10,796 bases of DNA from NCBI GenBank assembly GCA_013694495.1, contig JACDCH010000022.1, forward strand, positions 1 through 10,796, in the 5' to 3' direction. This stretch comes from Acidimicrobiia bacterium. Its GTDB lineage: Bacteria; Actinomycetota; Acidimicrobiia; Acidimicrobiales; JACDCH01. The notes beneath the pieces are model-generated. The model was not told where the DNA came from. It saw nothing but the letters and a program-made list of their open reading frames with translations, and did no database searches. Position numbers and translations under genes: made by a program. Of the stretch, positions 5,888 to 10,796 are shown in pieces (position 1 is the stretch's first letter; every line of letters begins with the position of its first letter).

Positions 5888-5966
5888 CGTCGCCGATAAG
5901 GCAATCGCTCCGGCGCTCGTGCGCCGAGTCGACCTCGCCGCGATCGTCGGCCTACCGACCGCGTGA
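5888..5966 (+). pseudogene. C-terminal remnant of an excisionase-like HTH gene
   Basis: The frame before the TGA at 5964-5966 reads LVRRVDLAAIVGLPTA, matching LVRRVDLAIIVGLDPTG at the end of the HTH protein at 9364-9600. A few residues before it (PIRQSLRR in another frame) correspond to the VRLGSRL strand, so there is a frameshift. The DNA-recognition helices are gone. It precedes the truncated copy of the 92-residue gene, as in the intact module. Confidence 0.6.
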
Positions 5967-6090
5967 ACCGGCTTGCCGCCAGGTGTCGTGGTCGGTGACG
6001 ATGAGCGGCGCTCGATGCAGTAGGAGCGGGATGTGCTCCCGGTGGGCTCTCCGGACGGTGAGTCGCCGGGTGTCGCGCGTTTCGACGGCC

Positions 6091-6312
6091 CTACTGCGGA
6101 AGCAGGCTGGCGTGGCGAAGTTCGTCGATCGCGTCGTCGGGAACGCCGAGGACGTCGAGGTGCACGATCGAAGTGCCGCGAGGTCCCTCGATGATGTCAA
6201 CCACCCGTGCGAGGAACGGCTCGACAGGATCGCCGGCGACGATCAGCGCGCCGGGGTCGACGCGGTCGGGCTCGGCCGCCTCGTGCAGGAAGGTCCACAC
6301 GTAGCCGGTGGG
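6091..6312 (-). pseudogene. 5'-truncated copy of the 92-residue integrase-linked gene
   Basis: The minus strand reads TGYVWTFLHEAAEPDRVDPG, ALIVAGDPVEPFLARVVDII, and VHLDVLGVPDDAIDELRHASLLPQ to a TAG at 6093-6091. This aligns residue by residue with the protein encoded at 9890-9612 from TGFVWAFL onward, with changes scattered along it. About 18-20 N-terminal residues are missing: near 6312 the homology ends and acyl-CoA dehydrogenase tail sequence begins 21 bases on. The frame stays open to 6426, so a chimeric 111-residue product is possible. About 120 bases separate it from the HTH remnant; they encode RAHREHIPLLLHRAPLIV on the minus strand, which I do not recognise. Confidence 0.75.
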
Positions 6313-6332
6313 GCCACAAAGCCCTGCTACTG

Positions 6333-6428
6333 CTACTCGATTCGCAAGCCGGAGATGGCTCGGGCGATCACGAGCTGCTGGATCTGCTCGGTGCCTTCGA
6401 AGATGTCGTAGATCTGCGAATCGCATTC
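6333..6428 (-). pseudogene. Acyl-CoA dehydrogenase C-terminal tail, copy 2
   Basis: The minus strand reads GPAECDSQIYDIFEGTEQIQ and then QLVIARAISGLRIE to a TAG at 6335-6333, the conserved end of acyl-CoA dehydrogenases, in one intact frame. Nothing N-terminal of it is recognisable as the enzyme, and homology fades by about 6430. The enzyme's FAD- and substrate-binding parts are absent, so it cannot be active. It is close to copy 1 at 2490-2592. Confidence 0.75.
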
Positions 6429-6521
6429 GGCAGGTCCCATCGCCCCGAAAGCCGGCCTTGTTCGTCCGCCTGCTGCCGTCTGATCCGCCCGTTCTCGCCG
6501 AGTTCTAGTACCGGACTAGTA
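6333..6521 (-). repeat. Dispersed degenerate repeat of about 190 bp, copy 2
   Basis: Partner of 2490-2680. The far end carries CTAGTAC-CGGA-CTAGTAC, two 7-base direct repeats 11 bases apart, against CAGTAC-CAAAT-CAGTAC in copy 1. The antitoxin remnant ends within this repeat motif (stop at 6518-6516). Confidence 0.5.
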
Positions 6522-6683
6522 CACGAAGGCCAACCGCACGGTGAGGTCAGCGACGTCGAGGAACCGACGCAGCGCCTCGCGGATGATCTCGCTCGTCGTC
6601 GTGTGCTCGGCCTCCGCGCGCGCTTCGACCGCATCCCAAGGGTCGACGACCCCGCGCCCTGATCGCGGCAATGATGCCCCCAT
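6516..6683 (-). pseudogene. Orphan ribbon-helix-helix antitoxin remnant
   Basis: The minus frame reads DPWDAVEARAEAEHTTTSEI and IREALRRFLDVADLTVRLAFVY to TAG. WDAVEARA followed by TTSEIIREALRRFL is the two-helix core of RHH antitoxins (VapB/CopG type). The N-terminal DNA-contacting strand is not recognisable (MGASLPRSGRGVV), and no PIN toxin follows; acyl-CoA dehydrogenase tail sequence does. A 55-residue product from the ATG at 6683 is possible. That ATG shares a CATG with the cyclase start on the other strand. I call it a remnant, though a short active antitoxin cannot be excluded. Confidence 0.6.
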
Positions 6684-7911
6684 GACGGGGGTGCCTGAGG
6701 GACGACGACCGCGGATCATCCGCGCGTTGGTGGGCGATGAGCCTTCCGCGCTCGAAGTGCTCCTCGGCGCCGAGGAGTACCGCACCCAGCTCCCGCGCTT
6801 CGCGCTGCTCTGGTCCGCCCCGATCGCGATCGGTGTCACGATCTCGGTGCTGGCGGCGGGCGACCACATCTCGTCTATCACTCGGGTCGTGCTGATTGGG
6901 ACGGTTCTCGCCACCGGGTTCCTGTTCGTCGCCGTCACCCACTTCCTGCCCCGCACGGACTGGATCATCGCCGCCGCCCTCACGGGCGCGCTGTTGGTGC
7001 CCGTCTGCCTCGCCGTGGTCGGCCCCGAGTTCGCCATCGGGGCCACCGCCATTTCCGCCGTTAGCGCGATGGGCTTCGTCGTGCTCAGTCGGCGCGGCGC
7101 GTTCGTGGTGGTCGGCGCCATGCTCGTTGGCCTGACGGTGGTCGTCAGCACCATCGCCGGGTACCCCCGCCCCATCACGCAGGTGGCGGCGGCCGCCACG
7201 TTCAGCGCCGCCTCGTCGATCGTGATGCACAACGTCATCGCCGAGGTGCAGCGGCTGGCCCGGGAGCTCGCCGCAGCCAACGCCCGCCTCGGCCAGTACG
7301 TCGCTCCTCAGGTCGCCGCCGCGGTGGGCCGGGCCTCCGACCTGGAGCCACACCGCCGCCTCATCGCCGTCTGGTTCTGCGACCTCCGGGGCTTCACCCG
7401 CTTCAGCGCCGGAGCCGAACCCGAGGACGTCGTCCACGTCCTGGGCGAGTACTACGCCGCCGTCGGCGACCGGGCCACGGCCGCCGGCGCCACCATCGGC
7501 ACCTTTGCCGGCGACGGCATCCACGGGTACTTCGGCGACCCCGCACCTCGCACCGATGCCGACGCGGCCGCCCTCGACCTCGCGCTCGATCTGCGCCCCG
7601 CGCTCGACGCCCTGTGCGCCCGCTGGGCCGATCGGGGCTTCGCCCTCGGCTACGGCATCGGCATCGCCTACGGGTACGCCACTCTCGGCACCGTTGGCTA
7701 CGAGGGTCGACGGGACTACACCGCCCTCGGCTCGGTCGTGAACCTCGCCGCCCGGCTGTGCGGTGAAGCGGCCAGCGGCGAGATCATCCTCGATGCCCGA
7801 GCCCACGACGGCGTCAAGGAGCGCGTCGGTGCGAGGCGGCGCGACGTCGAGCTCAAGGGCTTCACGGACGTGGTCCGGGCCTACGTCGTCGAGCCGGCGC
7901 CACGCGCATGA
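6682..7911 (+). CDS. Membrane-bound class III adenylate/guanylate cyclase
   Basis: A 409-residue protein. Residues about 40-190 hold five or six membrane segments (such as LLWSAPIAIGVTISVL, VVLIGTVLATGFLFVAV, IIAAALTGALLVPVCLAVV). A signalling helix follows (EVQRLARELAAANARLGQYVAPQVA), then the catalytic domain from about residue 225 to 400. Visible residues are metal-binding Asp234 (FCDLRGFTRF) and Asp278 (FAGDGIHGYF), Asp345 (RRDYTALG) and the transition-state pair Asn354/Arg358 (VNLAARL). The usual purine-specifying Lys before GD is a Thr, so ATP versus GTP is not certain from sequence. These enzymes work as dimers and make cAMP or cGMP. The ATG at 6682 has no Shine-Dalgarno sequence. Its TGA overlaps the next start as ATGA, so the two are co-transcribed. 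Confidence 0.9.
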   Translation: MTGVPEGRRPRIIRALVGDEPSALEVLLGAEEYRTQLPRFALLWSAPIAIGVTISVLAAGDHISSITRVVLIGTVLATGFLFVAVTHFLPRTDWIIAAALTGALLVPVCLAVVGPEFAIGATAISAVSAMGFVVLSRRGAFVVVGAMLVGLTVVVSTIAGYPRPITQVAAAATFSAASSIVMHNVIAEVQRLARELAAANARLGQYVAPQVAAAVGRASDLEPHRRLIAVWFCDLRGFTRFSAGAEPEDVVHVLGEYYAAVGDRATAAGATIGTFAGDGIHGYFGDPAPRTDADAAALDLALDLRPALDALCARWADRGFALGYGIGIAYGYATLGTVGYEGRRDYTALGSVVNLAARLCGEAASGEIILDARAHDGVKERVGARRRDVELKGFTDVVRAYVVEPAPRA

Positions 7912-9110
7912 GTCGCGCTCCCCTCGAGCTCATCGTCGGCGAGGCGCGCTACCGGGCGACGCTGGCCCGCTCGTTCTGCGGCTTCACGCTCTCCATGGGG
8001 GTGCTCGCGCTGGCCCTGATCGCGGGGCTCGACGTCGACCCGTCGGGCTACCTGCTCGCGCTCCTCGCCCTCTTCGTCGCGCTGGGCATCGCGACCGGGC
8101 TGTTCGGGTCGGGGTGGCCCCCGACGGCGATCGTGATCTTCACCGTGTTCGCCGCAGGAGTGGTGCTCTTCGCCCTCGCCGAGTTCGGGCGGGACTACGA
8201 ATCGTTCGCGGCCATCATCCCGCCGGCCGTGGCCGCGTGCTTCCTCTTCTACTCGCGGCTCCAGGCCGCACTCGTCGGAGCCATCCTCATCGCGGGCTAC
8301 GCCGTGGTCCTGAACTACAGCAACTTCGCCGAGGCCGCGGAGCCCTGGCTCATCGTGACGGGCATGACGCTGTCGTTCAGCGGTGTCTCGGCGTGGATCG
8401 CGGCGCAGCTGCAGGGCCTGGCCGACGCCGAGCGGGCCGCCGCGGCCGAGGTCGAGCGGCTCGCGGGCGAGTTGGCCGGGGCCAACGAGCGACTGCGGCG
8501 CTACGTCGCGCCTCAGGTGGCCGCGGCCTCGGCGGTCGACGACGCCACCGCCCTCGCCCCGCACCGCCGTCGGATCGCCGTCGTCTTCGTCGACCTGCGC
8601 GGCTTCACCCGCTTCACCGCCGGCGCCGAACCGGAAGATGTCGTCGAGCTGCTCGGCGCCTACTACGCCACGGTCGGCGCCGTCGCCCACGCCCACGGCG
8701 CGACGCTCGGTAGCTACGCCGGCGACGGGGTCATGGCCTACGTCGGCGACGCCGACGACGCCCCCGATCCCCCCGGCGCGGCCCTGGACCTAGCCTTCGC
8801 CCTCGCCGCGCCGATTTAGTCGCTCCTCACGGGCTGGGACGGGCTCGGCTATGGCGTCGGCGTGGCCTACGGCTACGCCACCCTCGGCACCGTCGGCTTC
8901 GAGGGCCGGCGCGACTACACCGCCCTCGGCTCCGTCGTGAACCTCGCCGCCCGCCTCTGCGGCGAAGCGGACGCGGGCGAGGTCCTCGTCGACAAGCGAA
9001 CCCACGACGCCGTCGCCCATCGATGCACCGCCACCGAGCGGGTCCTCACCCTGAAAGGCTTCGCCGACCCCGTTTCTGCATACGCGCTGACCTCGTCCGC
9101 CGCACCTTGA
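7908..9110 (+). pseudogene. Second membrane class III cyclase, interrupted by an in-frame TAG
   Basis: The reading frame runs from ATG 7908 to TGA 9108-9110 (400 codons) with one TAG at 8817-8819, codon 304. The first part has six membrane segments (residues about 22-167), a signalling helix (VERLAGELAGANERLRRYVAPQVA), and metal-binding Asp229 (FVDLRGFTRF) and Asp273 (YAGDGVMAYVGD). The part after the TAG, in the same frame, holds GYGVGVAYGYATLGTVGFEGRRDYTALG and Asn345/Arg349 (VNLAARL). It is a tandem paralogue of the preceding cyclase, similar across the catalytic domain. The stop yields a 303-residue protein lacking the transition-state residues. GTG 8862 could restart only a short tail. 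A recent nonsense change, a sequencing error or a functional split are all possible; coding quality after the TAG is still good, which suggests the stop is young. Confidence 0.85.
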
Positions 9111-9272
9111 CCGCAGGCGGGCGGGAGCCGGGGCCTCCTGATGTGGAGGTGAAGATTCGTGAACACTCCCGGAACAGCTCCGCTCCTGTCGCTCAGCGAT
9201 AGGGGCAAGTCTGTGTCGATCTGCAGGGGGTCTCTGTGGGTGCGATCGCGCGACGTGGTTTGGGGCGGTCTT

Positions 9273-9299
9273 CGCGACGAATCGAGATTCCTTGTCGCG
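9273..9299. repeat. Imperfect inverted repeat upstream of the HTH gene
   Basis: CGCGAC and GTCGCG flank an inner GAAT-CGAG-ATTC pair, with three unpaired bases on one side. It lies 65 bases before the HTH start, in the 254-base gap after the cyclases, where I see no gene. It could be an operator or recombination-protein site; function is unknown. Confidence 0.35.
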
Positions 9300-9350
9300 C
9301 TCGGGCGCGAAGGCGGGCCGTATACGAGTAGGGGTCTCGATCGTTCCGAC

Positions 9351-9360
9351 GGAGGTGATC
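9351..9360 (+). promoter_or_regulatory. Full-length Shine-Dalgarno sequence
   Basis: GGAGGTGATC matches the 3' end of 16S rRNA over ten bases and lies 3 bases (8 from GGAGG) before ATG 9364. It fixes that start and is far stronger than the sites of neighbouring genes, many of which look leaderless. Confidence 0.85.
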
Positions 9361-9363
9361 GCG

Positions 9364-9600
9364 ATGACGGATACGGCCATGCGAATCGACCTGGCCACGC
9401 TCGCCGGGCTGCCGTTGATGCTCACCGTCGGCGAGGCCGCCGCCGTCCTTCGGATCAGCCGGACCTCGGCCTACAAGCTCGCCGAGGAGTGGCGCTGCTC
9501 GCACGGCACATCCGGGCTGCCGACCGTTCGGCTCGGGAGCCGACTGCTCGTCCGACGCGTCGACCTGGCGATCATCGTCGGGCTCGACCCGACCGGGTGA
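9364..9600 (+). CDS. Excisionase-like HTH protein
   Basis: A 78-residue protein. Residues about 20-70 read LMLTVGEAAAVLRISRTSAYKLAEEW, then GLPTVRLGSRLLVRRVDLAIIVG, the HTH_17 (excisionase/MerR-like) fold: helix-turn-helix, a wing with VRLGSRLLV and a closing helix. Its likely role is to bind DNA at the element's ends and direct the recombinase towards excision, or to control the element's genes. The start is fixed by the ten-base Shine-Dalgarno sequence. It converges on the 92-residue gene with an 11-base gap and no clear terminator. A degraded relative lies at 5888-5966, again beside a copy of that gene. The integrase is on the other strand, about 0.7 kb away. Confidence 0.85.
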   Translation: MTDTAMRIDLATLAGLPLMLTVGEAAAVLRISRTSAYKLAEEWRCSHGTSGLPTVRLGSRLLVRRVDLAIIVGLDPTG

Positions 9601-9611
9601 CCCGAGCGCTG

Positions 9612-9890
9612 CTACTGCGGCAGAAGGCGAGCGTGACGCAGCTCGTCGATGGCGTCATCCGGCACGCCGACGACATCGAGGTGAACGATCGTCGTGTCCT
9701 TCGGGCCGTCGACGAGGTCGACAACCCGAGCCAGGAACGGCTCGATGGCGTCACCGGCAACGATCAACGCACCGGGCCGCACACGGTCGGGCTCGGCGGC
9801 GCCCTCGAGGAATGCCCACACGAACCCGGTCTCGTCGACCTGGTTCACGTCGGCCGGCAGCGTGACGGCGACATCGTGGTAATCGGTCAC
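9612..9890 (-). CDS. Conserved protein of unknown function, 92 residues, integrase-linked
   Basis: Not recognised as a named family. It reads VTDYHDVAVTLPADVNQVDE, TGFVWAFLEGAAEPDRVRPG, ALIVAGDAIEPFLARVVDLV, then TTIVHLDVVGVPDDAIDELRHARLLPQ. No signal peptide or membrane segment is seen; it is acidic, with alternating short strands suggesting a small beta-rich cytoplasmic domain. The GTG start overlaps the upstream gene's stop as GTGA, with AGGAGG about 6 bases before it, so the two genes are translationally coupled, as in many toxin-antitoxin or two-subunit pairs. A truncated relative lies at 6091-6312. Conservation of TG-VW-FL, AAEPDRV, GALIVAGD, EPFLARVVD and VPDDAIDELRHA between the copies marks the constrained parts. 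Function unknown. Confidence 0.8.
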   Translation of the reverse strand: MTDYHDVAVTLPADVNQVDETGFVWAFLEGAAEPDRVRPGALIVAGDAIEPFLARVVDLVDGPKDTTIVHLDVVGVPDDAIDELRHARLLPQ

Positions 9891-10309
9891 TGCTCCCTCC
9901 TGACGTGGTGTGGGTTGGGTCTGACCTCACCGAGCGCCTTGATCAGGCGCTGGGCACTGTCCCGAGTGTACGACGGCAGGATCACGCTGTAGTGGGGAGC
10001 GGCGAAGGTGGCGAGCAGCTCGAAGCCCGCATCGAGGAGCGATCCGACCGGGGCGGCGGCATAGGTCCGGCGGGTGCGCAGCCGCGGGCCGGCGAGGATG
10101 CTGTCAACGTCCCAGCCGTCCACAGTGGCCTCGGCGGAGACGGCCACGAACGGGTGACCACCGGCCGAGTAGCGGCGGCGCGTGGCGTCCGCATTGTGGA
10201 GGAGGCCCTCGACCGTCAGCGGCCAACCGCGCAGCACGAGGTGCGAAGCGTGATCGAGCACCTCGCCAACACGGACGAACGCCTCGATCCGCGTCAGATC
10301 CTTCGGCAT
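9887..10309 (-). CDS. Conserved protein of unknown function, 140 residues, integrase-linked
   Basis: Not recognised as a named family. The sequence begins MPKDLTRIEAFVRVGEVLDH and contains GWPLTVEGLLHNADATRRRY, GHPFVAVSAEATVDGWDVDS, ILAGPRLRTRRTYAAAPVGS, then FAAPHYSVILPSYTRDSAQRLIKALGE. It is soluble, with no signal peptide or membrane segment, a helical start, and a later LRTRRTYA basic patch followed by an AAPHYSVILP strand. The ATG lies 3 bases after the integrase stop, so it is in the same operon, and its own stop overlaps the 92-residue gene (GTGA). No strong Shine-Dalgarno site is seen, so translation may depend on the integrase gene. Position suggests cargo or an accessory factor of the element. 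A toxin-antitoxin-like role with its partner is a guess from layout only. Confidence 0.8.
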   Translation of the reverse strand: MPKDLTRIEAFVRVGEVLDHASHLVLRGWPLTVEGLLHNADATRRRYSAGGHPFVAVSAEATVDGWDVDSILAGPRLRTRRTYAAAPVGSLLDAGFELLATFAAPHYSVILPSYTRDSAQRLIKALGEVRPNPHHVRREQ

Positions 10310-10312
10310 GAG

Positions 10313-10796
10313 TTACCCATCCAACCTGGCGGCGAGGGACGCAGCGACACCAACTTGACCCTGCTCGATCTCCTGCGCGTAGACCCGCAGGAGCGTGTCG
10401 GGTGAATGGCCGAGGCGGGCGGCGACGGTGACCGGGTCGTGCCCATCCCGCAGGGCCGTGCTCGCTGCCCAGTGCCGGAGGTCGTGGAGCACGAAGCCTT
10501 CGGCCCGACCGGCTGGGATGCCAGCCGCCTTTGCCGCTCGCATGAACGCGTCGTACAGCCAGCGCGGCGATGGCGGGTCGGTGGCTCCAGGTTCAGCCAG
10601 CATCCACGTGGTCGGCGCGCCGACGAGCTCGTCGGCCTCGCGCCTCAGGGCGGCGATCGCCGCCACGGTGCCCGCGTCGAGGGTGACCGTGCGGTGGCCT
10701 CCGGTCTTCGTGTGGTCCCGCACCACGACGCCGCCGTCGAGGCCGTGGCGCTGGCGGCCGATGCGCAGCACGTCGCCGTCGAGGTCGTCCCAGGCG
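10313..10796 (-). CDS. Tyrosine recombinase (phage-type integrase), C-terminal catalytic part
   Basis: 160 residues are visible, open to the window edge. From its visible N-end it reads AWDDLDGDVLRIGRQR, then the beta-hairpin HTKTGGHRTVTL carrying the catalytic Lys, LYDAFMRAAKAAGIPAG, then GFVLHDLRHWAASTAL (box with His and Arg), GHDPVTVAARLGHSPDTLLRVYAQ (second His and nucleophile Tyr). Lys, His-x-x-Arg, His and Tyr are all present. The first Arg (box I, usually about a dozen residues before the WDDLD segment) and the N-terminal DNA-binding domains lie outside the window. The enzyme should integrate and excise the element that also carries the two small genes 3 bases downstream and the HTH gene at 9364. 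No att site could be defined. Confidence 0.92.
   Translation of the reverse strand, partial: AWDDLDGDVLRIGRQRHGLDGGVVVRDHTKTGGHRTVTLDAGTVAAIAALRREADELVGAPTTWMLAEPGATDPPSPRWLYDAFMRAAKAAGIPAGRAEGFVLHDLRHWAASTALRDGHDPVTVAARLGHSPDTLLRVYAQEIEQGQVGVAASLAARLDG

Noticed and set aside
5967..6090. Minus-strand segment reading RAHREHIPLLLHRAPLIV as the end of a PIN toxin
   Set aside because: The acidic residues and ATADxxL pattern of PIN C-termini are missing; left as unassigned sequence in a remnant region.
6547..7806. Minus-strand open frame of 419 codons opposite the first cyclase
   Set aside because: Low-complexity Gly/Ala/Asp/Arg sequence antisense to a complete catalytic domain; no independent signal.
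7881..8696. Minus-strand open frame opposite the second cyclase
   Set aside because: Same type of antisense shadow in GC-rich codons, without motifs.
9292..9326. TTGTCG and TATACG as a promoter for the excisionase-like gene
   Set aside because: The spacer would be 23 bases, too long for a standard promoter; no better pair was found.

Overview
The window is high-GC DNA with actinobacterial habits: GTG starts, leaderless-looking promoters, FitAB/VapBC modules, GAF/LuxR-type regulators and membrane class III cyclases. An Acidimicrobiia-like actinobacterium is my best guess from protein style alone. It reads as an accessory region where a few intact genes and small modules sit among many broken gene pieces.

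Left end (1-2400). An APH-type phosphotransferase, cut by the window edge, and a MerR-family regulator diverge from a 19-bp palindrome. The MerR gene overlaps the start of a methyltransferase gene that breaks off after about 17 codons. The following DNA encodes, on the opposite strand, a piece of a LuxR-family ATPase, so this looks like a deletion scar. An intact lipoprotein SGNH/GDSL hydrolase follows.

Middle (2400-6700). There are two complete type II toxin-antitoxin pairs on the minus strand, a FitAB-like pair (3387-2732) and a second VapBC (5196-4590), each with a repeat-rich operator or promoter. Between them lies a decayed GAF/LuxR regulator with several frameshifts. Two related scraps of an acyl-CoA dehydrogenase C-terminus (near 2490 and 6333), an orphan ribbon-helix-helix antitoxin remnant (6683-6516), a small HTH gene (5797-5558) and remnants of an integrase-associated module (5888-6312) complete it. 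A perfect 13-bp hairpin stands alone at 5414-5444.

Right end (6682-10796). Two tandem membrane-anchored class III nucleotide cyclases overlap by ATGA. The second carries an in-frame TAG that separates its metal-binding aspartates from its Asn/Arg transition-state residues. Next is an integrative module: an excisionase-like HTH gene with a perfect Shine-Dalgarno sequence, converging on a GTGA-coupled pair of unidentified small genes and a tyrosine recombinase that runs off the window. The remnants at 5888-6312 match two genes of this module in the same order, so a related element was probably once there too.

The candidates for something undescribed are the integrase-linked two-gene unit (10309-9612) with its degraded second copy, and the amber-split cyclase partner. 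All family calls come from reading the translations; no database search was run.
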